DNA of 18,442 nt, taken from contig CAMVPV010000001.1 of assembly GCA_947169455.1 (NCBI GenBank), forward strand, positions 1-18,442, written 5' to 3'. This DNA is from an uncultured Clostridia bacterium (lineage in GTDB: Bacteria; Bacillota_A; Clostridia; Oscillospirales; Ruminococcaceae). A program made the translations under genes and the position numbers. The notes under the pieces were generated by a model, which did no database searches, was not told where the DNA came from, and was given only the letters and a program-made list of their open reading frames with translations. This document shows positions 6,893-14,232 of this stretch, in pieces (position 1 is the first letter of the stretch; each line of letters starts with the position of its first letter).

Positions 6893-8497
6893 TCACGACA
6901 TCAGACCTGCGAAGCCGTCCTCGCGGAAGCGTTCCTTGTAATAATCAAGCTCTTCGGAGATCATCCCGTCGATCACCTTCATTCCTAAAAGCTCGACCGG
7001 GGCTTTGTCATCGGTGAGGATGAGCCCTGTGCTCTCATATCCCGAAAGCGAACGGAGAGTATTCTCCATGAGGTCTTTCAGCTCGCCGTTTTCCAGCTTT
7101 CCGGTGTTTTCAGTGAACACACCTATCATTCCGGAATTGTCCGAAGCGAACAGCTCCCTGTTCGATGAATAGGGAACATCGACGGTATATACCGTGCCGA
7201 ATTCGGAGCATATCGTGTCGCTCAGATATGAATTTATGCTGCCCTCTGCATCGGTGCGCATATTCATATTCACGACCATGACGCCGTTTTCCTTCAGATG
7301 CTGCTTCACCATAGAAAAGAATTCCTTTGAGGACATCTGGAACGGTATGGTGATATCCTGATAGGCATCCACCATTATCACGTCATACTTCCTGTCGCAC
7401 ACATTGAGGAACGCACGCCCGTCGTATTCCGAAACGGTGATATTGTCCGGCAGATTGAAATACTGCCGCGCCAGCGATGTTATCTTTCCGTCTATCTCAA
7501 CGCCTTCCGCATGGATATCATCGAAATAACGGCTGCACTGCACCGCGAAGGTGCCTGTTCCCATGCCGAGTATGAGGATATCCTTTCTGTCGGAGGGAGC
7601 GCCGGTCATAAGCGGGGCTGCCATTGCGTAATCGTAATACATCCCGGTGAGGGTGTCGGTCTTCATATATGTTGACTGCACACCGAACAGCACGTTAGTG
7701 GAAAGCACCACGCGGCGGTCGTCCTCGCTGACGCGAAGGTAGTTATATACCGATTCGCCCTCATATACGGTGTCCTTTTCCCAGAAGGCAAAGCCTATCA
7801 TCATTTCGGGGACGGATACGGCGGTCAGCAGTATCGCAGAGACAGCGACACGCACCGTTCCGCGCTTTTCCGATATGAAATATACCGCCGAAAGAATCAG
7901 CAGCACCGCCGCGAAAATAACGAATGTCGCCGAGGTGCCCACTGCGGGGATGGATATGAAGGTCGGCACGAACGTACCGATTATACTGCCTATCGTATTT
8001 GATGCGTTCAGCATACCGACCGTCCTGCCGTTCTCATCGAGGCTGTCCGATGCGAACTTCACCAGCGACGGCGTGACCGTTCCGAGCAGGAACAGCGGGA
8101 ATACGAACACGGTCATGCAGGTGAGGAAAGCCGCGATGATAAGAAAGTTGGTGCTGACTGTGAGCACCAGCAGCGCGGATATGCCGATAATGACGAATTT
8201 GCCGATGAAAGGCACCGCGCCCAGCCATACCGCGGCAATGAGTATCCTGCGGTAAAGCCTGTCGGGGTCGGGAGATCTGTCCGCCCATTTTCCGCCAAGC
8301 ACGTTGCCGAGCGCCATTGCTATCATTATTGTTCCGATGATTATTGTCCATACTATCTGCGATGAGCTGAAATACGGTGCGAGCAGTCTGCTTGCGCCGA
8401 GCTCTGCTGCCATTACCGACATCCCCGCGAAAAATTCGGTAAGGTAGAGGAATATCTTGTTTGAGAGTATGCCGTGTCTTTTGTTATTTTCGTTCAT
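6893..8497 (-). CDS. Membrane-anchored spermidine-synthase-like protein (MFS/aminopropyltransferase fusion)
   Basis: 534-residue two-part protein. The N-terminal ~255 residues contain about seven or eight hydrophobic segments (for example VWTIIIGTIMIAMALGNVLG and ATFVIFAAVLLILSAVYFI), resembling the truncated transporter-like module of fused MFS/spermidine synthases. The C-terminal ~275 residues form a spermidine-synthase/methyltransferase Rossmann domain: DILILGMGTGTFAVQ (motif I, near residue 305), GVEIDGKI with the acidic residue expected to bind the nucleoside ribose, EYDGRAFL, and YDVIMVDAYQD. Substrate is not known for this membrane-fused class, so polyamine synthesis should not be assumed. 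Start ATG has GGAGG 4 nt upstream. It lies 18 nt downstream of rluB and is probably cotranscribed with it. Confidence 0.85.
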   Translation of the reverse strand: MNENNKRHGILSNKIFLYLTEFFAGMSVMAAELGASRLLAPYFSSSQIVWTIIIGTIMIAMALGNVLGGKWADRSPDPDRLYRRILIAAVWLGAVPFIGKFVIIGISALLVLTVSTNFLIIAAFLTCMTVFVFPLFLLGTVTPSLVKFASDSLDENGRTVGMLNASNTIGSIIGTFVPTFISIPAVGTSATFVIFAAVLLILSAVYFISEKRGTVRVAVSAILLTAVSVPEMMIGFAFWEKDTVYEGESVYNYLRVSEDDRRVVLSTNVLFGVQSTYMKTDTLTGMYYDYAMAAPLMTGAPSDRKDILILGMGTGTFAVQCSRYFDDIHAEGVEIDGKITSLARQYFNLPDNITVSEYDGRAFLNVCDRKYDVIMVDAYQDITIPFQMSSKEFFSMVKQHLKENGVMVVNMNMRTDAEGSINSYLSDTICSEFGTVYTVDVPYSSNRELFASDNSGMIGVFTENTGKLENGELKDLMENTLRSLSGYESTGLILTDDKAPVELLGMKVIDGMISEELDYYKERFREDGFAGLMS

Positions 8498-8515
8498 ATA
8501 TCCTCCGCCTGCGCC

Positions 8516-9244
8516 TTATTTGTCAGCAGAAGCATTTCGCAGTGCGCGTACTTCCTCGGTGGTCAGCTCACGCCAGTGTCCGGGCTGGAGCATACCAAGC
8601 TTAACGGGGCCTATCGCTATCCTGCGCAGGCGGGCGACCTCCAGTCCCACAGCCTCGCACATCCTTCTTATCTGACGGTTCCTGCCCTCCTTGATGACCA
8701 TGCGCAGCACTATGCGGGATTCCTCGTTCGTGAGGACATCGACCGTTGCGGGGAGGGTCGGTTTTCCGTCGAGTTCTATTCCCGTTGAGAGCCTTACGAG
8801 CTGATCCTCGGAGAGCGGCGGGCGTACCGTCACGCGGTAGGTCTTGGAAACGTGCCTGCGCGGGTGCATTATATTGTTCGCAAAATTTCCGTCGTTCGTG
8901 AACAGCAGCATACCCTCGGAGTTGCGGTCGAGCCTGCCGACGGGATATACACGCTCGTCCACGCCCGTGAGCAGTTCTGTCACGCACTTGCGGTCGAGGT
9001 CATCCGACATGGTTGTGACATATCCGCGGGGCTTGTTCAGCATGATATACAGCTTTTTCTTTTTGGAGGGGAAAGCTATCCTCTCGCCGTCGAGGTATAT
9101 CTTGTCGCTGCTGTCAGCCTTATCGCCGAGCTTTGCTTTTGTGCCGTTTACCGTTATCCTTCCCTGTGAGATATATTCCTCTGCCTTGCGGCGCGAGCAT
9201 ATCCCCATATCGGACATGAGTTTTTGTATTCTTACTTTAGCCAT
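8516..9244 (-). CDS. rluB: 23S rRNA pseudouridine synthase, RluB/RsuA family
   Basis: 242-residue cytosolic RNA-modifying enzyme that isomerises a uridine in large-subunit rRNA to pseudouridine. An S4 RNA-binding domain fills about residues 3-50 (RIQKLMSDMGICSRRKAEEY). The catalytic domain follows, with the signature GRLDRNSEGMLLFTNDG whose aspartate (about 106) is the universal nucleophile, then KTYRVTV and the RluB/RsuA motif EGRNRQIRRMCEAVG. Length fits RluB of Firmicutes; RsuA or RluE/F specificity cannot be excluded from sequence alone. AAAGGAG precedes the ATG, and the promoter is at 9289-9317. It heads an operon with the spermidine-synthase-like gene. Confidence 0.93.
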   Translation of the reverse strand: MAKVRIQKLMSDMGICSRRKAEEYISQGRITVNGTKAKLGDKADSSDKIYLDGERIAFPSKKKKLYIMLNKPRGYVTTMSDDLDRKCVTELLTGVDERVYPVGRLDRNSEGMLLFTNDGNFANNIMHPRRHVSKTYRVTVRPPLSEDQLVRLSTGIELDGKPTLPATVDVLTNEESRIVLRMVIKEGRNRQIRRMCEAVGLEVARLRRIAIGPVKLGMLQPGHWRELTTEEVRALRNASADK

Positions 9245-9288
9245 AGGTGCTCCTTTCGGGCAATGTGATCGTTATTATCCATACGACT

Positions 9289-9317
9289 ATTTTATCATTC
9301 ATCACGGTGTTTGTCAA
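9289..9317 (-). promoter_or_regulatory. Promoter of the rluB operon
   Basis: Minus strand TTGACA (9312-9317), 17-nt spacer, TAAAAT (9289-9294), about 45 nt before the rluB start. Confidence 0.8.
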
Positions 9318-9410
9318 GCGGGCGGCGTTTCCCCCCGCAGATGCCCGATCATCAATTGATAATTGATAATTAATTAATGATGTCTGTTCCGCGCTGCCTG
9401 CTATTGTGAT

Positions 9411-9450
9411 AACAAAACCCGCGTCTGCTCATATCAGAACAAACGCGGGT
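9411..9450 (-). terminator. Terminator downstream of the SPFH gene
   Basis: On the minus strand an 8-bp perfect stem (9443-9450 with 9417-9424) is followed by a T-rich run TTTTGTT. Its loop shares TTGTTCT and GAGCAGA with the hairpin after metK. Confidence 0.8.
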
Positions 9451-9559
9451 GTAAAAGAGATCATGTTATCCACTGACGACGCGATAGGGACAGCGGCTCG
9501 TCGCCCGCTGACGTTCACACGAACAGCCGCGGTCTGAATTTTCAGTTGAGCAGCGCTCC

Positions 9560-10837
9560 TTACGGACGCTTTGCGCCGCAGTTGTTGCAGAAGTTGCCTG
9601 TGTTCACAGCGCCGCAGGAGCAGGTCCACTGTGCGTTGTCCGGACGCTTCGCGCCGCAGTTGTTGCAGAAGTTGCCCGTATTCACAGCGCCGCAGGAGCA
9701 CGTCCACTGACCGCCTGCTGCCGGAGCGGGCTTCTTTGCGCCGCAGTTGTTGCAGAAATTGCCGACATTCACTGCACCGCACGAGCAGGTCCACTGGTCG
9801 CCGGCGGGAGCAGCCTGCGGCTGAGGTCTCTGCTGAGCCTGCTGCTGCATCTGCATAGCGTTGGTCTGTGAAGCTGCCTGCATGAATCCGCCTGCGCCGT
9901 TCATTCCCATGCCCATAGCCATGAAAGCCTGACCTGCGCCGTTGGGGTTCGAGCCGGCGCTCTGGATACCCTGTGCGACCGATGACTGTACAAATCCCTC
10001 GCGCACATTGGGGTCGGACATCATAGCGCCCTTGTTGCGCATATTGATAAGCTCCTTGGACTCGTCATCGTAGGAGATGCTTGCTATGCCGACCGAGCAT
10101 ATCTCCACGCCGCGGAGCGCCGTCCAGTCCTCATCGAGGGTCTTGGACATATACTTTGAGAGCTCACGGCTCTTGGATGTGATCTGCGATATCCTCACGC
10201 CATCGACCGACATCTGGTTTATGGCGGACTGGAGCGCATCGAGGAATTCAGCGAGGAACTGCGTGTTGATATCAGCAACTTCAACGCGGTTCGCGCTCTT
10301 TGCGCATACTTCCATATAGAACTTGATGGGGTCGGTTATCTTTATGGAATATGTTCCGTGTGCACGGAGGAAAAGTTCTGCGTTGTAGAAGTTATCGAAG
10401 TAGTTGATAGGGTTCTTGGTGCCGAAGCGTATGCCCTTTATCTCGGAGAGATTTATGTAGAATACCTTCTGTGTCTGGGAGGGCGTGCCGCCGAACTTGA
10501 ATCTTTCCCATGTATCCTTGAGGGTGTCCTTGAGCTGACCGTTGAAGAGCGAGGGCGCAGACGACATAGATACCTTGTAATAGCCTTCCTGCGCGCAGTA
10601 ATCGACTATCTTGCCGCCGTCCATGAGAAGCATCATGGTGTTGGGGTAAACGTGTATCACCGAGCCGTTGGAAACGAGGTCGGAGCTGCCCTTTGTATTG
10701 GAGCCCTTGCCCTTTCTGACCTGGACGCCCCTTACCATAAGGGTGCTTTCACCCATATTGTCGGGCTCGATGACTTCAAGCCATGAATCCGCGAGGGTGC
10801 TGCTTACCGAACCTACTGCTGCTGTTATAAGACCCAT
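9560..10837 (-). CDS. SPFH/Band-7 (YdjI-like) protein with three C-terminal zinc ribbons
   Basis: 425-residue protein of the SPFH family related to Bacillus YdjI ('virion core protein' in some databases), membrane-surface scaffolds linked in Bacillus to the PspA envelope-stress system. Seen: an SPFH-like region over about residues 15-260 (EIKGIRFGTKNPINYFDNFYN, LFLRAHGTYSIKITDP, GVRISQITSKSRELSKYMSK); a Gly/Met/Ala/Gln-rich linker at about 270-345; then three zinc ribbons of 23 residues, each with four cysteines as CxC...CxxC. Ribbons 2 and 3 are identical in protein. AGGAGG lies 8 nt before the ATG. A 45-codon membrane-protein gene ends 20 nt upstream and is likely cotranscribed, so it may be the membrane partner. 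The client is unknown. Confidence 0.88.
   Translation of the reverse strand: MGLITAAVGSVSSTLADSWLEVIEPDNMGESTLMVRGVQVRKGKGSNTKGSSDLVSNGSVIHVYPNTMMLLMDGGKIVDYCAQEGYYKVSMSSAPSLFNGQLKDTLKDTWERFKFGGTPSQTQKVFYINLSEIKGIRFGTKNPINYFDNFYNAELFLRAHGTYSIKITDPIKFYMEVCAKSANRVEVADINTQFLAEFLDALQSAINQMSVDGVRISQITSKSRELSKYMSKTLDEDWTALRGVEICSVGIASISYDDESKELINMRNKGAMMSDPNVREGFVQSSVAQGIQSAGSNPNGAGQAFMAMGMGMNGAGGFMQAASQTNAMQMQQQAQQRPQPQAAPAGDQWTCSCGAVNVGNFCNNCGAKKPAPAAGGQWTCSCGAVNTGNFCNNCGAKRPDNAQWTCSCGAVNTGNFCNNCGAKRP
9563..9796 (-). repeat. Three zinc-ribbon-coding repeats
   Basis: The units are 9728-9796 (ribbon 1), 9641-9709 (ribbon 2) and 9563-9631 (ribbon 3), each 69 bp. Ribbons 2 and 3 differ at four nucleotides, all synonymous; ribbon 1 differs from them at two residues (Val for Thr, Lys for Arg). 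Linkers between units vary in length and sequence. Confidence 0.92.
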
Positions 10838-10857
10838 AATGATTTTCCTCCTGATGA

Positions 10858-10995
10858 TTATTTTTTATTTTTCTTGCCGACGGCACCCGCAATGACTGTT
10901 ATTATTATGACAGCCGCCGCTGCTGCCGCTATTATCACATACACCGATACGGGTATGTTCCCCGTGTCCGGCGAAGCTGTTAGGAGGCAGAACAT
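10858..10995 (-). CDS. Small single-pass membrane protein with sorting-signal-like sequence
   Basis: A 45-residue open frame: a short N terminus (MFCLLTA), the motif SPDTGNIP, a hydrophobic stretch of about 24 residues rich in Ala, Val and Ile, and a basic end KKNKK. The start at 10993-10995 is chosen because GGAGG (11005-11009) lies 9 nt upstream; an in-frame ATG at 10999-11001 is only 3 nt from it, and longer upstream extensions run through the promoter. The tail resembles an LPxTG-type sorting signal, but without a signal peptide the protein is more simply an N-out single-pass membrane protein. It has its own promoter (11056-11084) and lies 20 nt before the SPFH gene. Function is not recognised; a membrane anchor for the SPFH protein is an inference. 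Confidence 0.68.
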   Translation of the reverse strand: MFCLLTASPDTGNIPVSVYVIIAAAAAAVIIITVIAGAVGKKNKK

Positions 10996-11023
10996 CTGCA
11001 TACACCTCCCGCATAGTAATGTA

Positions 11024-11039
11024 TGAGAATATGTTCTCA
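11024..11039. promoter_or_regulatory. Inverted repeat just downstream of a promoter (possible operator)
   Basis: TGAGAA (11024-11029) and TTCTCA (11034-11039) flank TATG. It begins about 17 nt downstream of the -10 box at 11056-11061 and precedes the ribosome site of the small membrane-protein gene. It resembles but does not match a Gram-positive LexA box (GAACnnnnGTTC). Confidence 0.45.
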
Positions 11040-11055
11040 CACGCTGTACGCTAAT

Positions 11056-11084
11056 ATTGTAACATATCTTTTCAAAAAATTCAA
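11056..11084 (-). promoter_or_regulatory. Promoter of the small membrane protein-SPFH operon
   Basis: Minus strand TTGAAT (11079-11084), 17-nt spacer, TACAAT (11056-11061). Confidence 0.68.
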
Positions 11085-11137
11085 TAGTTTTTTGAAAAAT
11101 CACACCGGGATACATTTGCAGGAACGATATCTGACGG

Positions 11138-11181
11138 AAAAGCCGCATTTGCCGGTGCGTACCGTAACAAATGCGGCTTTT
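11138..11181. terminator. Strong terminator after the hydrogenase-like gene
   Basis: Perfect 14-bp stem AAAAGCCGCATTTG (11138-11151) / CAAATGCGGCTTTT (11168-11181). The 16-nt loop can form an inner CGGT/ACCG helix. The A/T ends make it usable on both strands; it ends the minus-strand gene 11221-12936. Confidence 0.9.
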
Positions 11182-11220
11182 GTGTACTGAAATACTGCAG
11201 GCAGCTCTTACGCTGAGTGC

Positions 11221-12936
11221 TTATTCACTGAGCCCTTCGGCATTTTTGAGGGAACCGTTCAGCCTGGATGCAAGGGCGGTGAGGTCATCCACCGATGCAC
11301 GGAGCTCCTCGGAGCCCGATACTGCCGTGCCGATGCTTTCATCTATGGGGCCGAACGCATTGATGGTATTGTTCAGAACTGCGACCAGCTGACCTATCTC
11401 ATCGGGACCCATGAGCGGGCTGTCCTCGCAGAATTTTACGACCTTGCCGAGCAGTGTCTTGACGCCGGCGGTCTTTTCTGCGGAGAAGGATGTCTTTTCG
11501 CCCACGGAGCCGACCTTCTCGCTGATATCGCTTATGCTCTCGGAGAGCTTTGCGGCGATGGAAGCACATTCCTCAGCCATTTCGGAAAGCTGTCTGTTCT
11601 TGTCCTCGAGCTCACGCTCCCTTTCGGGATCTCCGCCGCCTGCTGCGGCGCCTCCGCCTTCACCGGCTCTCTTCATGTAAGCGCAGCTTTCGGGAACGTT
11701 CTGTCCCCTTGCGATAGCGGCAGCCATTTCCTTGCAGGATCTGAACCCGCATATACCGCAGTCGATGCTCCTGTCCTTGTCGGTTATCTTGCCGAGCTTG
11801 TCGAACGCTTCATTGAGCTGGTTCATCATGAGCGGCGGCGCGGGAGGAGCCGATCTGTAGTTTCTCGTGAAGTCGGAGAGCTGGAGCTCGTTGTCGAAGT
11901 TCTTGAAAAGCTTCTGATAACCGCCCCTGTACGAGCTTAACCTCGATTTCTTGTCGGGGTGCTCGGATATGGTGCGCTTCATCGCCATAACATCGAATGT
12001 GGTCTGGCGGGTGTTGAGGCAGGGACCGAGGCTGCATCCCGAAACGCAGGAATAGACGTCGAACACCTTCGGGTGCTTCGCGTCGGAAACGTTCGCGTAG
12101 CTGTCAAGCTCGGGGTAGATATTCAGTCCTTCTCTGTGAACTATCTCCAGGTCGGGTATCTGCTCTTTCAGAGCGCTGTCGAAGCCGTCTATCATGGGAT
12201 AGATATCGGTGCCCATGCCCTGTATGTCGTTGTACTCGTATGAGAGATCATTTGCGTCGTTCTGGGGGATGCGGATATCGTTGCGGTCGAAATATTCAAG
12301 GATCTTCTTGAATGTCACGTTGTAATCGATAAGACCCGTTTCCTCACATTCGGACTTCATCGCGATGCAGGGCGAGAGCACAGCTATCGGATTTGTCCTT
12401 CTGAGGTAATTTTTTACATATATTGCCTGACAAGCGACAGGCGTATGTATCGGCACAAGATTTTTCAGCAGCTTGGGCTGATACAGTTCTGCGTATCTTA
12501 TGGCAGCGGCGCAGTGCTGGGTGATTATATTCCCGACATTGCCGGTGCTGAGCACTCTTGTATGCGCCCAGAGGCTGATATCGGCGCCGTAGGAAACGTC
12601 ATAGATATAGCAGCCGTGTTTCTTGAACCAGTCGAGTATGCCCTTCCACTGTGTGGGGAGCGCTGTCTTTATCTCGGGGCTGACGATTATCACGAGCTTT
12701 TCGTCCTTTGCAGCCCTGTTCATGCATTCTTCCGCATCATCTATGTAATCTCTGGCATCATGCGGGCAGGCTTTTATACATTCGCCGCAGGCGATGCATC
12801 TGTTGCCGTTGACAGTGATGACTATCCTGCCGTCGTCGAGCAGCCTTGAAACATTTGCTTCGGGAGTGGGGCAGCTTCTTACACAGGCTCCGCATCCCAC
12901 GCATCTGTCATGTCTTACTATGATAATATCTTTCAA
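11221..12936 (-). CDS. [FeFe]-hydrogenase-like iron-sulfur protein, probable redox/H2 sensor
   Basis: 571 residues. The N terminus holds two ferredoxin 4Fe-4S motifs (Cys 12, 15, 18, 22 and 47, 50, 53, 57). Next is an H-cluster-type domain keeping all four expected cluster cysteines: Cys142 in ITQHCAAAIRYAE, Cys190 in LSPCIAMKSE, and Cys297/Cys301 in CVSGCSLGPC. Compared with catalytic enzymes (TSCCP, MPCxxK, VMAC), the proton-transfer cysteine is His141, and the methionines near the di-iron site are Ser188 and Tyr295. A further 4Fe-4S (Fes) domain follows, DCGICGFRSCKEMA with Cys 392, 395, 400, 417. After a Gly-rich linker comes a coiled-coil tail of about 140 residues instead of the PAS domain seen in HydS-type sensors. 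The start is TTG with AAGGAG 9 nt upstream. It follows the DivIVA-like gene by 60 nt. A signalling rather than bulk catalytic role is inferred. Confidence 0.82.
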   Translation of the reverse strand: MKDIIIVRHDRCVGCGACVRSCPTPEANVSRLLDDGRIVITVNGNRCIACGECIKACPHDARDYIDDAEECMNRAAKDEKLVIIVSPEIKTALPTQWKGILDWFKKHGCYIYDVSYGADISLWAHTRVLSTGNVGNIITQHCAAAIRYAELYQPKLLKNLVPIHTPVACQAIYVKNYLRRTNPIAVLSPCIAMKSECEETGLIDYNVTFKKILEYFDRNDIRIPQNDANDLSYEYNDIQGMGTDIYPMIDGFDSALKEQIPDLEIVHREGLNIYPELDSYANVSDAKHPKVFDVYSCVSGCSLGPCLNTRQTTFDVMAMKRTISEHPDKKSRLSSYRGGYQKLFKNFDNELQLSDFTRNYRSAPPAPPLMMNQLNEAFDKLGKITDKDRSIDCGICGFRSCKEMAAAIARGQNVPESCAYMKRAGEGGGAAAGGGDPERERELEDKNRQLSEMAEECASIAAKLSESISDISEKVGSVGEKTSFSAEKTAGVKTLLGKVVKFCEDSPLMGPDEIGQLVAVLNNTINAFGPIDESIGTAVSGSEELRASVDDLTALASRLNGSLKNAEGLSE

Positions 12937-12996
12937 CTGAAAAATCTCCTTGCTAAATATATATTATATATTATAAAATAAATATCCACAATTATA

Positions 12997-14028
12997 TCAG
13001 AGAAGTGCTTCGGAGTCCTTTAGAAGGGCGTCAAGCTCGCTGCTGTCGAGCGATATCTTGGGTACCTTCTTTGGCTTGTTGGTGCTGTCCTTTTCTTCGG
13101 TAGCCGTTACCTGTGATGTGAGCTCATCGAGAGTATCAAGACCCTCAAGGCCGTCGAGAAGTATCTTTTTCTTATCGCTGTCATGCTTTGGCTTTTTCGC
13201 AGCGGGGGGCTCGGGGAGCTCCGCCTCGATGTTCTGCGGTATCCTGAATACGGGCACGCCGCCCTCTTCGAGAACTGCCTTCGTATCGGAGAGCAGCTTC
13301 TGTGATTTTTCAACTGTCCCGGCGCTGGCGGATGTGAACTCATCAAGGATGCTCTTTATGGAGTTCATCTTTTCGGTGAGGCTGTTTACATCTTCGAGCA
13401 CCGTTGCGCGGAGATTATTGGAGGCAGCGTCCATCTGCTCGGACTTGTTCTGAGCCTCCGCTATTTTTTCTGCGGCGCTTCTTTCTGCCTCATATATGAT
13501 CTGCGATGCCTGATCGTTCGCATCGTTAACGGATTCATCAACGAGAGCTCTGGCATCGGCGGTGATCTTTTCTGCGTCTGCCTTGGCGTTTGCGATGAGC
13601 TGGTTCGAGGACATCTGCGCCTGTACGAACACCTGGCTGATAGCCATGGGGTCACTGCCTGCCTCATAGGCGCTGATCTTGCCCTCGGCTTCGGTGAGCT
13701 TGGCGGTGAGCTCCTCCACGTTCTGTCTGAGGGCAGCTATCTCTTCGTCCTTTTTCTTGATATCCTCAGCCGCAGCCTTTGACTTGGCGGTGAGTGTCTC
13801 GTTCTTTACCTGCACCTCGGTGAGCTTTGCCCTTTCGACCGTCATTACATTCTCATACGATTTTTCCTCGGGGGTACCCTTCTTGAAATCCTCCATAAGG
13901 AGCTTGGTCTCTCTGAGCTCGTTCTTAAGGTCGTAGATCTGACCGTTCAGGAACTCCATGCGTCTGATGACATCCGATCTGTCGAAGCCTCCGAATGTAA
14001 CTGTTCTGATAAATCTGCTCTCGGCCAT
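12997..14028 (-). CDS. DivIVA-like coiled-coil protein
   Basis: 343-residue soluble protein. The N terminus (TVTFGGFDRSDVIRRMEFLN) matches the DivIVA/GpsB pattern in which a short membrane-binding segment precedes a first coiled coil. Long heptad-rich helices follow at about 25-120 and 140-250 (KLTEAEGKISAYEAG; ANAKADAEKITADARALVDE), then a Pro/Lys-rich linker and a short conserved-looking end, KISLDSSELDALLKDSEALL. DivIVA-family proteins mark curved membrane and recruit division, cell-wall or secretion factors. AGGAGGG precedes the ATG and a perfect promoter lies at 14154-14182. It is upstream of the hydrogenase-like gene with a 60-nt AT-rich gap that could hold a weak secondary promoter, so cotranscription is likely but not certain. 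Confidence 0.75.
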   Translation of the reverse strand: MAESRFIRTVTFGGFDRSDVIRRMEFLNGQIYDLKNELRETKLLMEDFKKGTPEEKSYENVMTVERAKLTEVQVKNETLTAKSKAAAEDIKKKDEEIAALRQNVEELTAKLTEAEGKISAYEAGSDPMAISQVFVQAQMSSNQLIANAKADAEKITADARALVDESVNDANDQASQIIYEAERSAAEKIAEAQNKSEQMDAASNNLRATVLEDVNSLTEKMNSIKSILDEFTSASAGTVEKSQKLLSDTKAVLEEGGVPVFRIPQNIEAELPEPPAAKKPKHDSDKKKILLDGLEGLDTLDELTSQVTATEEKDSTNKPKKVPKISLDSSELDALLKDSEALL

Positions 14029-14101
14029 TGATGTTGCCCTCCTGACTGTTTCCGGTCATGATGCCTTGTGCGGCTCATGCCGTAACAAAAAAATATGTAT
14101 C

Positions 14102-14119
14102 GCACGGTGTCTGCCGTGC
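14102..14119 (-). promoter_or_regulatory. Leader hairpin in the 5' region of the DivIVA-like gene
   Basis: On the minus strand GCACGG and CCGTGC form a 6-bp stem with a 6-nt loop, inside the leader of about 120 nt. Seven T residues begin about 8 nt after the stem, too far for an ordinary terminator but suggestive of an attenuator or a processing element. Confidence 0.4.
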
Positions 14120-14153
14120 AATAGCTTTCCGTACATATAATACTCCGGATACT

Positions 14154-14182
14154 ATTATATCAAATATCGCACCGGTTGTCAA
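14154..14182 (-). promoter_or_regulatory. Consensus promoter of the DivIVA-like/hydrogenase-like operon
   Basis: Minus strand perfect TTGACA (14177-14182), 17-nt spacer and perfect TATAAT (14154-14159). Confidence 0.87.
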
Positions 14183-14232
14183 GGATATTCTGTAAGATAT
14201 ACATATAAAATACCCCCGTCGCATTTTGTTCA

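Larger units (their letters stand above)
9245..9559. other. Intergenic region between rluB and the SPFH gene
   Basis: 315-bp gene-free stretch. From the rluB side: ribosome site, promoter (9289-9317), an AT-rich patch with repeated AATTGATA units (about 9351-9382), and a terminator for the upstream SPFH gene (9411-9450). Then come short inverted repeats in the 3' region of that gene: CAGCGG/CCGCTG (9491-9510), GTTC-ACAC-GAAC (about 9513-9524) and CTGAA-TT-TTCAG (about 9534-9545). No gene is evident. Confidence 0.6.

Noticed and set aside
9351..9382. AT-rich AATTGATA repeats as an insertion-element end or attachment site
   Set aside because: The inverted arms are imperfect, there is no target duplication and no recombinase gene nearby.
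11024..11039. LexA (SOS) box
   Set aside because: The repeat has GAA-CATA-TTC symmetry when read on the minus strand rather than the GAACnnnnGTTC required for a Gram-positive LexA site.
10858..11148. A 96-residue version of the small membrane protein
   Set aside because: The upstream extension would read through the promoter and operator region; the ribosome site supports the 45-residue start.
14102..14119. Terminator of the 14233-14916 gene
   Set aside because: It lies downstream of the next operon's promoter, the stem is only 6 bp, and the T run starts about 8 nt too late.
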